From: Spirochaetota bacterium
GTDB lineage: Bacteria; Spirochaetota; UBA4802; JAFGJZ01
NCBI GenBank assembly: GCA_023396665.1
Contig: JAEWVL010000023.1
Span: forward strand, 1 to 16,948
Length of the DNA stretch: 16,948 bases
Direction: 5' to 3'
Position numbers and translations under genes: made by a program
Notes under the pieces: generated by a model
The model's input: only the letters and a program-made list of their open reading frames with translations
Told to the model about the DNA's origin: nothing
Database searches by the model: none
In this document: positions 6,397 through 14,331 of the stretch, in pieces
Layout of the letters: every line of letters starts with the position of its first letter
Numbering within the stretch: position 1 is the first letter of the stretch

Positions 6397-7554
6397 TCAC
6401 CGGGCGGAGAGATCGCAGCTCATCATGCCGATGCCGAATTGATTGTCGAAGTACAGCGAATCGCCCGCGAAGTAGAGCCGAAGCGTTGTGCCGTCGAGAA
6501 ACGCGTCGGGGGAACGGATTTCGCGTCTTGTCCAGGCGAAATCCGATTGTGATCTGATCGGAGAATCGTCCTGTATCCATCCGCTGATGCCGTCGCCTGA
6601 TCTGGCGTGATGCAGCTTCTCCTGAATCCATGTTTCCGCGATCGGCGCGGGAGCGAGGGCATACTGACGGGCGACATCAAAGAACAGATGCATCTCGCCG
6701 TTGAGCACTATCGCGTTCGGCGTCGAATAGCCGGCCCAGTAATCGGAATTCGAATCGGGCTTGCGCGGATATATATCCTGTTGCGGCCTGAGTACCCGTG
6801 CCGGTGCGCTCCACGAAGAGCCGTCGGCGCTCGTGACAAGGCCGATCACCTGAAGCGAAGCACCGCTTCCCATGTCCAGATCCGATCCGTTGTCCGCTCC
6901 CGCGGCGGTGAAATAAAGATATATCCTGTTTTTGAAGACTACCGGCGCGGGTTCTCCCACGATAAAGGCGTACCAGTCATTGTCGGTATTGCCGTCTTCG
7001 GCGGCTCCGCTCGGAGCGACGACGAACGAATCGTCGCGGGTGAAACTGATGCCGTCCGCGGAAACAGCATGACCGATACGGAAATACGAGGTGCTGAAAT
7101 TGGCGCTGTCATAGTGCGAATATCTGTAGCCGGTCCAGAACATGTGGTAGTTACCGTTGAAGTATACGACCGCAGGCGTTTCGACCGCACCGGCGTCCCA
7201 GGTCCCCGCTGCTCCCGTGTCGAGAACCGGTGATGAGGGATTGAGGGTCCAGCTGACGCCGTCGTCTGAAACCAGGCGGAATATCCTGACGAGTGTTGTG
7301 AAGTTCTCCGTCGCGCTCGCGTACATGCAGTACTGTGCGCCATCTTTGATCACATGCGGATCATTCCAGGTCCAGTTGTTGCCGTTGGTGGACAGACTTA
7401 TGATCGGTGTTGTGCCGCCTTTGAAATTTGAGGGTGTTAGGCGTGAGAGATCAAGATCGCGCGACGACTCTTCGTCGCAGCCTGCAGCCGCCAGAAGAAG
7501 TATAGTAGCGGATAACAAAGCGACAAGATTTCGCAGTGCAGTTCGTTGCATCAT
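6397..7554 (-). CDS. Lipoprotein with a five-bladed beta-propeller (GH43/GH32-like fold), unknown substrate
   Basis: A 385-residue lipoprotein: residues 1-25 are a signal peptide with lipobox LAAAGC and lipidated Cys26. The mature protein has the repeated blade pattern of the furanosidase-type propeller (glycoside hydrolase families 43, 32, 62 and relatives): NDPHVIKDGAQYCMYAS (64-80), ETPAVVYFNGNYHMFWTGY (125-143), GEPAPVVFKNRIYLYF (200-215), STPNAIVLNGEMHLFF (277-292) and RSPDAFLDGTTLRLYFAG (347-364), with S-x-DG-x-S-W elements between. Asp65, Glu125 and Glu201 occupy the blade positions where such enzymes keep acidic active-site residues, but I cannot show that it is catalytic; it may only bind carbohydrate. 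The start ATG at 7554 has GGGAGG seven bases upstream (an ATG immediately after is an alternative) and a good promoter 30-58 bases upstream. It heads a minus-strand operon with the hydrolase, barrel and CFI-box genes. Confidence 0.75.
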   Translation of the reverse strand: MMQRTALRNLVALLSATILLLAAAGCDEESSRDLDLSRLTPSNFKGGTTPIISLSTNGNNWTWNDPHVIKDGAQYCMYASATENFTTLVRIFRLVSDDGVSWTLNPSSPVLDTGAAGTWDAGAVETPAVVYFNGNYHMFWTGYRYSHYDSANFSTSYFRIGHAVSADGISFTRDDSFVVAPSGAAEDGNTDNDWYAFIVGEPAPVVFKNRIYLYFTAAGADNGSDLDMGSGASLQVIGLVTSADGSSWSAPARVLRPQQDIYPRKPDSNSDYWAGYSTPNAIVLNGEMHLFFDVARQYALAPAPIAETWIQEKLHHARSGDGISGWIQDDSPIRSQSDFAWTRREIRSPDAFLDGTTLRLYFAGDSLYFDNQFGIGMMSCDLSAR

Positions 7555-7583
7555 AACAAAGCCTCCCGGGACAGCCTGAAATC

Positions 7584-7612
7584 ATTATTGCGCTGCTTTA
7601 ACAAAAAGTCAA
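7584..7612 (-). promoter_or_regulatory. Sigma-70-like promoter of the propeller lipoprotein operon
   Basis: TTGACT (7612-7607) and AATAAT (7589-7584) on the minus strand are separated by exactly 17 bases, each matching five of six consensus bases. The expected transcription start is near 7577, giving a leader of about 23 bases that contains the GGGAGG ribosome site. This is the best promoter match in the window. Confidence 0.6.
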
Positions 7613-7675
7613 TAACAAGAAGCGAGGCATGCAGGGCGGCTTCTCTGACAGACATGCTGCGAACAGGGATGAAAT

Positions 7676-7715
7676 GCGGATAACTGCACAATTATCATAA
7701 TCTGCAATTATCCGC
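7676..7715 (-). terminator. Hairpin spanning the stop codon of the AraC-type gene, possible terminator
   Basis: Outer arms GCGGATAA (7676-7683) and TTATCCGC (7708-7715) pair over eight bases and the inner part pairs further through TGCA and ATTAT/ATAAT. The TGA stop of the regulator gene (7697-7695) lies inside. On the minus strand only a short ATTTC follows, so as an intrinsic terminator it is weak; it could instead protect the mRNA end. Confidence 0.4.
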
Positions 7716-9011
7716 CGATGCGGAGTCTACAGGCTCTGATCGACAAGAGGCATCGTTTTTTCTGTCCGAAGAATATGCCGCCGCGGATTGAGATTTGACT
7801 CGGCGATATTCGCTCGGAGTCATTCCCGTATGCCGGAAAAACAGACTGTTAAAAGTGGTTTTCGAATTGAAACCGCAACGATAGGCTATGGACAGAATGG
7901 TCTCTTCACCGCCCCTGTCGAGTATTTTCACCGCTTCTTTGATTCTGAAGTCATTAACATACGTGTTGAAATTCTTTTTAATATTTCCATTCAGTATCTC
8001 CGAGAGCTGGTGTTTCGTGATTCCGACTTCCGAAGCGAGTGTGTCAAGCGAGAGTTTTTCATCGCAATAAAGACGCTGCTCCGTCATAATGCGTTCCATT
8101 TTGTCTACCACAGCCGGAACGTCAAGATCACCTATTTTTGAACGGCGATAACCGAATGAGTTTGAAAGGCAGGTATCCGACCAGATAAACAATTTCGGAT
8201 AACTGTGATACGAAATGACGCTTGAAGAGATAAAAAACAGAGAAAAGAAAAACTCGATACGGTACACAATAAGGAACCAGGACGAGTTTAACACAAACAG
8301 AACTGTAATGGATGCAAACATCAGCGACAGAAGCCCCAAATAAAAAGGCACCGGCTTGAGAGCTGAATTTTCCCTTCTGTAATCCGGCGCAATGCAGAAA
8401 CTGTCATACGCAGCAAACCCCAGCGCCGCCACACACCACAGATAGATCAGAACCTGAACGAGGTATGCGGCACCACCAGCATTGAAAACGAGAGATTCCC
8501 GTACCGAAGCGTTCACAATGATCTTTGTCCCGTTTATTTGCCCTGACACGGCAAGCGCGAATGCGGACATAACGAGAATACAGGGAATCACAAACACAGC
8601 CGCAACTCTTCCGAACGATACCATTTTCCTTGTAAACAGAATCCGCGCATAAAGGACCAAAGCACCGCATGTCATCGCGATCATCGACGCACCTGCGTAA
8701 TGCCAATCCGTTACGTAGAAAGCAAGCCCATTGCGGAGAACATGATCCGACAAGGCGTATATGCCGTAAGTAAGACCAAGAACAACGATCAACTTGCTCA
8801 ATCCAAACTTGACTTTCATCAGTGAAACGATACCGGAGACGACGAACAAAAAGAATGATACGGAACCCAATATGTAACCGAGAGAATTATTAAAAATTGT
8901 ATTATCCATTTCCCGCACAGGCGACCATAATCTGTTCAGCAAAAAAACGCAAACCGCCGCTGAAAGATGCCGCGTCACTTTACTCCTTGTAAAATACGGC
9001 AATAAATCCAT
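7695..9011 (-). CDS. Membrane-anchored AraC-family transcriptional regulator
   Basis: A 438-residue protein joining an integral membrane region to an AraC/XylS DNA-binding domain. Seven or eight hydrophobic segments lie between about residues 42 and 275. The DNA-binding part, about 305-405, has two helix-turn-helix units: LSLDTLASEVGITKHQLSEIL (about 320-340) and a second with the family signature SIAYRCGFNSKTTFNSLFFR (374-393) ending TGMTPSEYRR. A polar tail of 35 residues follows. Such architecture implies control of transcription from the membrane, with the TM part as sensor; the signal is unknown. Start choice is uncertain: ATG 9011 is used, but ATG 8909 (residue 35) would begin just before the first clear TM segment; neither has a strong ribosome site. 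It diverges from a lipoprotein gene and sits upstream of the propeller operon, either of which could be its target. Confidence 0.85.
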   Translation of the reverse strand: MDLLPYFTRSKVTRHLSAAVCVFLLNRLWSPVREMDNTIFNNSLGYILGSVSFFLFVVSGIVSLMKVKFGLSKLIVVLGLTYGIYALSDHVLRNGLAFYVTDWHYAGASMIAMTCGALVLYARILFTRKMVSFGRVAAVFVIPCILVMSAFALAVSGQINGTKIIVNASVRESLVFNAGGAAYLVQVLIYLWCVAALGFAAYDSFCIAPDYRRENSALKPVPFYLGLLSLMFASITVLFVLNSSWFLIVYRIEFFFSLFFISSSVISYHSYPKLFIWSDTCLSNSFGYRRSKIGDLDVPAVVDKMERIMTEQRLYCDEKLSLDTLASEVGITKHQLSEILNGNIKKNFNTYVNDFRIKEAVKILDRGGEETILSIAYRCGFNSKTTFNSLFFRHTGMTPSEYRRVKSQSAAAYSSDRKNDASCRSEPVDSASADNCRL

Positions 9012-9089
9012 ACAAACGATCCGATCTATATTCAGGAAGATAAACTGTGTTATTGCGCAACCAAAAAAAATCTAAAAATATCGTACATA

Positions 9090-9113
9090 ATTATAACTCT
9101 GGACGACAGAGTT
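9090..9113 (-). promoter_or_regulatory. Inverted repeat and -10 element upstream of the AraC-type gene
   Basis: The perfect inverted repeat AACTCTG-N5-CAGAGTT (9095-9113) abuts, on the minus strand, a consensus TATAAT (9095-9090). No good -35 is present at 17 bases, so the repeat occupies the place where an activator or repressor would act on the regulator's promoter. On the plus strand the repeat is followed by TATTTTTT and would look like a terminator, but no plus-strand gene ends here, so I favour an operator or a leader hairpin. Confidence 0.35.
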
Positions 9114-9272
9114 TATTTTTTACACTACTATCGGGAAATGAGCGGAGCATTCCGCCTGTCAAATTACCGATATCCCCCCGCTTGTTCGGATAGCATTTCA
9201 ATAGAAAAGCATCATGCCGAAAGCAAGCGGACTGTCGGGAAAACATTTTATTTTAAAGGAGTTTCATTTTAA

Positions 9273-9806
9273 ATGAAAACGAAAAAACTTGCAGCTTTGA
9301 TTCTGTCATTGGTTGTTCTTACGACACTTGCCGCTTGCGGAAAAGGCGGAAACAGCGCCCCCAAAGAACCGGTCATGACCACTTTTCAGACGAATGACGG
9401 AAATGTAAGCCTTACGGTGCCTGACTCATGGACGACAAGACAGACCGACAGCGAAGATATCATTCTCGCCATCGAAGACAGCTCGGCCGAACTTGACGCG
9501 ATCATGTTCAGCGACCCTCTTGATGGGGCAAGCGCAGGCGATTACCTGGCGTCACACCTTGAAGAACTCAAGGCTTCTTCGGAAGGTGTCGAGTACAGCG
9601 CACCGTCGGCAATCACGGTAAACGGCATCAACACCTTTTTCAGCGAGTATTCCGAAAAGACAGATTCGGGTACCGACAAGTACATCTTTGCCGCGTATGA
9701 CGTCAAAGGCACGGTATATGAAATACTCGTTTCGACCACCGCCGAAAAATACGACGCGAACAAAAAAGCCATGATGGATCTCGTCAACAGCCTCAAGGCC
9801 ATATAG
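9273..9806 (+). CDS. Small lipoprotein, DcrB/PsbP-like (DUF1795-type) fold
   Basis: A 177-residue lipoprotein. Signal peptide 1-21 ends in the strong lipobox TLAAC (Cys22), followed by a short polar linker. The mature domain begins with the pattern DGNVSLTVPDSWTTR (42-56), the usual opening of the DcrB/PsbP-like family (soluble alpha/beta domains often anchored to membranes), and continues through INTFFSEYSEK and KGTVYEILVSTTAEKYD to a final helix (KKAMMDLVNSLKAI), all consistent with that fold. Function unknown. The ribosome site AAAGGAG lies 11 bases before the ATG. The gene stands alone: it diverges from the AraC-type regulator (261 bases between starts) and ends at a clear intrinsic terminator, so it may be a target of that regulator. 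Confidence 0.8.
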   Translation: MKTKKLAALILSLVVLTTLAACGKGGNSAPKEPVMTTFQTNDGNVSLTVPDSWTTRQTDSEDIILAIEDSSAELDAIMFSDPLDGASAGDYLASHLEELKASSEGVEYSAPSAITVNGINTFFSEYSEKTDSGTDKYIFAAYDVKGTVYEILVSTTAEKYDANKKAMMDLVNSLKAI

Positions 9807-9844
9807 GTCTCCTGGCACAACAACCTGCATCTGTATAACAAAAT

Positions 9845-9876
9845 AACCGCAGCCGATACACGCTGCGGTTTTTTTT
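9845..9876 (+). terminator. Intrinsic terminator of the DcrB-like lipoprotein gene
   Basis: A perfect nine-base stem, AACCGCAGC (9845-9853) and GCTGCGGTT (9862-9870), with an eight-base loop, running into eight T residues. It begins 38 bases after the stop codon. Confidence 0.9.
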
Positions 9877-10208
9877 CGGGAAAGATAATCCAGTCAGCTT
9901 GCATTTCAAACGATTTTGCGATAAACGGGACCTTATCGAAACCGGTATGGAATTTTACAGCTTTAATCATGCAAAGCCGCCACTAATATATCAAATAGTT
10001 CAATCCGGAATACCCTTCTAAAAAAATGATTGCATTTCACCGGCAAAAGTGCTAAATTTTGCCGCGCATTTATGGACATCTCATCTCATGCCCATCGCCA
10101 TCGAGACAGCAACGCAAGGCGGTTACAGGACGATAGCAACAGGCTGCTCTATCGCGCTGAAAACTGGGCCGGCCCGTTTACCCGATACTTACGAATCCCG
10201 GAGAGAAC
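9877..10208. other. Intergenic stretch without a supported gene
   Basis: About 330 bases between the terminator of one lipoprotein gene and the start of the next. It holds the promoter at 10030-10058 and a leader of about 145 bases. Short frames crossing 10030-10306 have no ribosome site and no recognisable product. I see no repeat or RNA element here beyond these. Confidence 0.5.
10030..10058 (+). promoter_or_regulatory. Sigma-70-like promoter of the 300-residue lipoprotein gene
   Basis: TTGCAT (10030-10035) and TAAATT (10053-10058) with 17 bases between. Expected start near 10065, leaving a leader of about 145 bases before the ATG at 10209, which is long enough for post-transcriptional control although no defined element is recognised in it. 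Confidence 0.45.
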
Positions 10209-11111
10209 ATGAAAAAAAAAGTTATTCTTATCGCCGCGTTTGTGGCAATGGTATCATTGTCTTTCTGCAAACAGCCACAAGGCAGCACTGCCGAAAACGC
10301 AGATAAAGCCGCCAGTTCAGTCATCTGCGAGGACAAAGAAGAAAGCGGCGAAACCGGGTTATTTATCAAGGATAAGGGAGAAGCGAAGCTCTTCGCTACC
10401 GTATCACAAGTATATATGGATCACTATCACTTCAGGGAGATTCACGGCGACAGTGTTTTCATCATTCGAAGAACGGGTGACCTGCTTGAATGGACACAGT
10501 GGCAGGATGAACTGTGGCGTTATGACGCCGGCAGAGCGGAAGGTGAACTGCTCTTCAGTACCCAGGGTCTTGATTTTCGTGTGGCTCCCGATCTGACAAT
10601 GATATGCATCAGCACAAACGAGAAAGTGACTGTTTGTGACATCAAAGGCAAGCCTCTTCGCGAATATTCCCCGTTTTCGATTACCGAACAGAACCGGGCG
10701 GCTATCGGTTTTTTTGAGGTGCTGGGCTGGTCGGACGACTCGAAACGATTCTGGCTGATGATGAGTGAAGGGGGGGCGCCCTCTGTCATCATTGCAGTCG
10801 AAATTTCAAACTGGGAAATGAAAATTTACGCAACCGAAGAGATTGGACTTTCAAGCGAATATGATCTCAATCTCAATACCGGTAAAATCGCAATGAGCGA
10901 TTATCCCTTTGTATTTGACAGCGACGCGGAAAGCGAGCTGATCGACAGCGGCAAAAAAATGAGCCTCTCCGTCTACGACCTCGAAAAAAACGAAAGACAA
11001 CAAATTGCAGAATCGCAGGCGAAACCGTTTAACCCCAAATGGGTCGACGACAACAGACTTGAATTCGACTCTCCCGACGGAAAAGGAAAAAAGCGGGTCA
11101 CTGTGCACTGA
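10209..11111 (+). CDS. Lipoprotein of unknown function, beta-propeller-like
   Basis: A 300-residue lipoprotein: signal peptide 1-19 and lipobox SLSFC with Cys20, a spirochaete-style loose lipobox. The linker (20-55) is polar and Ala/Glu rich. The mature part reads as successive beta strands ending in W or Y with short acidic turns (DGKPL-type turns, LGWSDDSKRFWLMM at about 177-190, VDDNRLEFDSPDGKGKK near the end), the pattern of WD40/TolB-like propellers, in which the WSDDSKRFW stretch is the characteristic blade element. No enzymatic motif is seen. The ribosome site GGAGAG lies three bases before the ATG. It has its own promoter and its last codons form one arm of the hairpin that separates it from the convergent RND gene. 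A run of seven G lies at 10770-10776 within the coding region. Confidence 0.7.
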   Translation: MKKKVILIAAFVAMVSLSFCKQPQGSTAENADKAASSVICEDKEESGETGLFIKDKGEAKLFATVSQVYMDHYHFREIHGDSVFIIRRTGDLLEWTQWQDELWRYDAGRAEGELLFSTQGLDFRVAPDLTMICISTNEKVTVCDIKGKPLREYSPFSITEQNRAAIGFFEVLGWSDDSKRFWLMMSEGGAPSVIIAVEISNWEMKIYATEEIGLSSEYDLNLNTGKIAMSDYPFVFDSDAESELIDSGKKMSLSVYDLEKNERQQIAESQAKPFNPKWVDDNRLEFDSPDGKGKKRVTVH

Positions 11112-11131
11112 TCTCAGTGCAAGTCACCCGC
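11093..11131 (-). terminator. Shared hairpin terminator between convergent genes
   Basis: Nested arms pair: GCGGGT with ACCCGC, ACT with AGT, and TGCACTGA with TCAGTGCA, about 17 base pairs in all with a two-base top loop. On the minus strand it is followed by TTTTTTCCTTTT, so it ends the RND operon well (its stop codon is 15 bases before). On the plus strand it is followed by ACTTTTCTT and can also serve the lipoprotein gene, whose TGA stop (11109-11111) is inside the stem. Confidence 0.8.
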
Positions 11132-11145
11132 ACTTTTCTTCAGAG

Positions 11146-13506
11146 CTAAAAAAGCGACATTCCGATTCCTTGTTTTTTCCCCTTAGCCGAATAACCGAAA
11201 ACGGCGATCAGCGACGGAAGAATGAACACATCCGCAACACATGCGCTGATGATAACGATGCCAGAGATAAGACCGAAATATGAGTTCGGCTTGAATGACG
11301 AGCTCATGTTGGAGAAAAAACCGACAGCAAGAATCAGTGAAGTCGATATGACCGGACGAAGTGTCATCCGGTTGGTCTTCTGCAGTTTTTCGGCAAAGGC
11401 TTCGTTGCTCCCGTCAAGCTCTCTGAACCTGAAGAGAAAATGTATTGTATCATCGACAGCGATGCCGATCGCGATGGAAGCGATCATCACCGTACCCATG
11501 CTCAATTGTATGCCGCTAAGACCCATCAGCCCGAGACCGAAAAGAATCGGGAATAGATTTACCAGAGCGCTGTATATTCCCAAACGCAGTGACGAGAAGA
11601 CGAAGAAGAGCGAGCCCAGAATAACAGTCAGCGAAACAAGAAGACTTGTCATCTGACCATTGATGAAATGTGAATCGATCCGCTGCCACAATAACGCATC
11701 GCCCGTAACTATCATCTCTACCGGCTGTGAAAACTTCATCTCCGAAACAATTGTCTGAAGCCGTCTCTTCAGCGATACGATATCGGTATCATTGCCCACC
11801 ATCAGCCTTACGCGCACCTTCGCGTAATCGTCGCTCATCCATCGTGCAAGAACATCACCGTCTCCGGACATCTCATAGAGCAGAAGGTATTGCGCAATCA
11901 GCCGGTCTGAATCGGGAAGCGCATAGTGTCCCTGCTTTTTGCCATGCATGGCCGCATTCATCTGCTTAATCAGCAGAAGTAAAGAATCGCTGCGAGTGAC
12001 ACCCTCTATAGTCTCCATCTCGGCGACTGCGCTGTCGAGCACCGAAAGCGCAGTCGCCGATTTGAAATACCCCGCCTCATCCGTCTTGAATACGATATCG
12101 ACCGAGGAAATACCCGAGAATTCAGTTTCAACGAAATGCAGCGCCCGGTTTATCGGATGAGAATCTTTCAGAAAAGAATAGGGATTTGTTCCTGTTTTGA
12201 CGGACAACACTGCGATACCGCAGACAAGCGCGACAAGTGCCGCCACAACTAAAACCTTTTTTGCGTTTACGGCGATGAACAAAGACAGGCGATCCGACAA
12301 GGTCTGACCGCTCCGCCGCAAACCTTCTGAAATACCGTTCAGAAACGGAAAGGACAGCGGTTTTGATAGAGGCTGCAAAACGCTGATAAGCGGTCCCGCC
12401 AAAATAAAAGTCCAAAGGTAGGCGACGATAACACCCACTGAAGCGATGATGCCGAATGAACGGGTCTGGGGGATTCGGGTGATGGCAATCGCCGCAAATC
12501 CGATTGCCGTTGTCGCCGAAGTAAGAAAGCAGGGGTACAAAGAATGCGCGAGCACAGCGGCGATTCTGTCTTTTCGGGAAAGACCGTCGGCAAGACTGGT
12601 GTTGTACCAGGCGGAAATGATATGTATAGAGTCTGAAATGGATATGGTGGTGATCAGCGCATACAGCATCGGATCTATTGTCGACATTTTCGAAGCGGCG
12701 AGGGCCTTGATGCCGATTGTCGTCGTCACCGACAGCATCATTATCGTAAGGGGAACGACGACGCCCATGAAACTTCTGAAAAGCAGAAACAATATAACGC
12801 AGAGTGTACAGACCATCAGGGGAAAGATGAAGCCCTCACCTGCCTGAACATCGGCAATCGCACGTTGCACCGCTGCGTCACCGATCATGGAAAACTCCCC
12901 CTGAAGTGATCGCTCGCTTTTTTCACGGTACAGCAGATTTGCTATGGCGTTCATCACGCTTCGCCGCTTAACTTCGTCGAGCCCTTCAGCGAAGTTAACC
13001 GTGATAACACAGGCCCTACCCTCTTCATTCACAAGACGCCGGGCCGCAAAAGGGTCACTCTGTATTTTTTTTGACAAATCCGTGATCTCCGCAGCGCTGT
13101 AATCGGTATCCCCCCGCCGCATGAACGGCTCGATTATCAAGTCACCGTCGTCGCCGCCGCGAATCGAATACGCGGTGAATATGTCGCTTATTGATTTTAC
13201 CCCTTCCATCACCTCAATCTTCTCTGACACTGCGGCAAGAAATGAAAGTGTCCCGGAAGAATATATCGAATCGGTTTTCACTACGAGATAGAGCGCTGCC
13301 CCGTCAGCATCGAGCGAAAACATCTTCTTCATTTCTTCGTATGCCAGACCCTGCCCGTCATCTTCCGGCAGAATGTCGTCGATGGATGCGGAAGCTTCGC
13401 TTTCTATGAAATGCATCTGGTAGCCCAAATACAGAAAAAGCGCACAGGATGCGAGTAGCAGGGGAAAACGCAGCATAATTATTTTTTTGAATATTTTCTC
13501 AATCAT
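11146..13506 (-). CDS. RND/MMPL family permease (lipid exporter type)
   Basis: A 786-residue inner-membrane transporter with the two-fold repeat of the RND superfamily (MMPL domain twice). Each half has one TM helix (about 11-31 and 416-436), a periplasmic domain of about 190 residues, and five TM helices (about 226-376 and 618-772). The conserved acidic residues of the proton path are visible in the second half, in GIAVDDTIHF (681-690, Asp685/Asp686), and in weaker form in the first half, SISDSIHII (Asp292). The length is that of the lipid-handling MMPL/HpnN-type permeases rather than the 1000-residue drug pumps, and no membrane fusion protein gene is nearby. The start ATG at 13506 has AAGGA eight bases upstream. 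It is the last gene of an operon with a LolA-like carrier, an outer-membrane barrel and a DUF3108-like protein, supporting transport of a hydrophobic molecule across the envelope. Confidence 0.9.
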   Translation of the reverse strand: MIEKIFKKIIMLRFPLLLASCALFLYLGYQMHFIESEASASIDDILPEDDGQGLAYEEMKKMFSLDADGAALYLVVKTDSIYSSGTLSFLAAVSEKIEVMEGVKSISDIFTAYSIRGGDDGDLIIEPFMRRGDTDYSAAEITDLSKKIQSDPFAARRLVNEEGRACVITVNFAEGLDEVKRRSVMNAIANLLYREKSERSLQGEFSMIGDAAVQRAIADVQAGEGFIFPLMVCTLCVILFLLFRSFMGVVVPLTIMMLSVTTTIGIKALAASKMSTIDPMLYALITTISISDSIHIISAWYNTSLADGLSRKDRIAAVLAHSLYPCFLTSATTAIGFAAIAITRIPQTRSFGIIASVGVIVAYLWTFILAGPLISVLQPLSKPLSFPFLNGISEGLRRSGQTLSDRLSLFIAVNAKKVLVVAALVALVCGIAVLSVKTGTNPYSFLKDSHPINRALHFVETEFSGISSVDIVFKTDEAGYFKSATALSVLDSAVAEMETIEGVTRSDSLLLLIKQMNAAMHGKKQGHYALPDSDRLIAQYLLLYEMSGDGDVLARWMSDDYAKVRVRLMVGNDTDIVSLKRRLQTIVSEMKFSQPVEMIVTGDALLWQRIDSHFINGQMTSLLVSLTVILGSLFFVFSSLRLGIYSALVNLFPILFGLGLMGLSGIQLSMGTVMIASIAIGIAVDDTIHFLFRFRELDGSNEAFAEKLQKTNRMTLRPVISTSLILAVGFFSNMSSSFKPNSYFGLISGIVIISACVADVFILPSLIAVFGYSAKGKKQGIGMSLF

Positions 13507-13618
13507 AACGATTTCCTTATATGTACTTACTCAGCCGTCAACAGCGATCTTCTTTCGCGAATCAGACCGGCAGCACGGGTATACGTGGGCGGCACCGCCG
13601 GTCATTCTGCCGCTATGA

Positions 13619-14290
13619 TCACTTATCTACAATCTTGAGCAAAACCGATTCTCCCTTGAGCGGCATATTCTCCGACTTGACGATTATTCTGCGATCGTCA
13701 TCAGTGATATAATAGTAAGCCCTGAACATCACCGCTCCGGCGCCCGCAAGCGAGAACTGAATCTTACGGCAGTTGAAGCTGCCGGCCGGAACCTGTACAC
13801 GCTCGGTGCCGACGAAGGTATAGCTCATCTTAAAGGCCTTGAGCTCGGGGTATTTGTCAGGCTGCAATAGCATGAACGAGAACGACTTTTCCCTGTCAAA
13901 ATCATGGCAGCGCAGAAGCAGCGCATTTTCTCCGGTAACAAAAGTATTAAAATCGACACGCTGTTCCACCGGAGCGCCGTTCCACATTCCCCGCATATGA
14001 ACCGATGAACCTTCGAAGCTGAAATCAAACTCGTTGCCCTCGATCCGATGCCTGATTGAAATCGGCCTGGCAGCGCTGTCGGTAACGACAGACCACTCGT
14101 TACCCGGTGAACGATATTCATAGGAAAACTTGTCCCCATCGACGCTGTAGGTGCAGACCGTTTCTTTTGCCGTTTTGTCGGCGGCTGTCTCCCGATAATG
14201 AAAAGACTCACCGTTCCTGATTGTGAACCGGGCATACAGCGGACTCACAAGCAACACGAATACAGTTACTAAATAAATTGTTTTATACAT
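13619..14290 (-). CDS. Periplasmic DUF3108-like protein
   Basis: A 223-residue exported protein: signal peptide 1-20 (VTVFVLLVSPLYA). The mature part is entirely beta-strand-like, with paired turns (EGNEFDFSFEGSSVHM, VGTERVQVPAGSFNCRKIQF) and a C-terminal strand set YYYITDDDRRIIVKSE. The sequence VQVPAGSFNCRKI followed by a strand ending in W/Y-x-I-x-x-D and a last hairpin is the signature of DUF3108-type domains, which have a half-barrel related to LolA/LolB. A lipid-binding role is therefore plausible but is inference. AGGAGTG lies ten bases before the ATG at 14290. It is the third gene of the four-gene operon, 41 bases after the DUF1302-like gene and 112 bases before the RND gene; that last gap holds no clear terminator or promoter. 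Confidence 0.65.
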   Translation of the reverse strand: MYKTIYLVTVFVLLVSPLYARFTIRNGESFHYRETAADKTAKETVCTYSVDGDKFSYEYRSPGNEWSVVTDSAARPISIRHRIEGNEFDFSFEGSSVHMRGMWNGAPVEQRVDFNTFVTGENALLLRCHDFDREKSFSFMLLQPDKYPELKAFKMSYTFVGTERVQVPAGSFNCRKIQFSLAGAGAVMFRAYYYITDDDRRIIVKSENMPLKGESVLLKIVDK

Positions 14291-14309
14291 TTTCTTACAC
14301 TCCTATTTG

Positions 14310-14323
14310 TTAATTTAAATTAA
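14310..14323. repeat. AT-only perfect palindrome between the barrel and DUF3108-like genes
   Basis: TTAATTTAAATTAA is a perfect 14-base palindrome in a strongly AT-rich 41-base gap. It could be a DNA-binding site or an mRNA cleavage point; nothing further supports either. Confidence 0.3.
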
Positions 14324-14331
14324 TATAAATT

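Noticed and set aside
6357..7579. Several open frames of 65-208 codons on both strands overlapping the propeller lipoprotein gene
   Set aside because: They are shadows produced by the locally higher GC; only the minus-strand 385-residue frame has a signal peptide, ribosome site, promoter and domain pattern.
9095..9120. Hairpin with T-rich tail on the plus strand read as an intrinsic terminator
   Set aside because: No plus-strand gene ends upstream; the divergent position next to a TATAAT on the other strand fits an operator better.
10030..10306. Two short plus-strand frames in the leader of the 300-residue lipoprotein, one ending at the ATG of that gene (ATGA overlap)
   Set aside because: No ribosome site, no recognisable product, and the first begins within the predicted promoter. 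The overlap is probably coincidence.
13507..13618. GC-rich inverted repeat with arms ACCGGC and GCCGGT in the gap before the RND gene
   Set aside because: Arms are short, widely spaced and not followed by T residues; it does not look like a terminator and the gene order suggests read-through.
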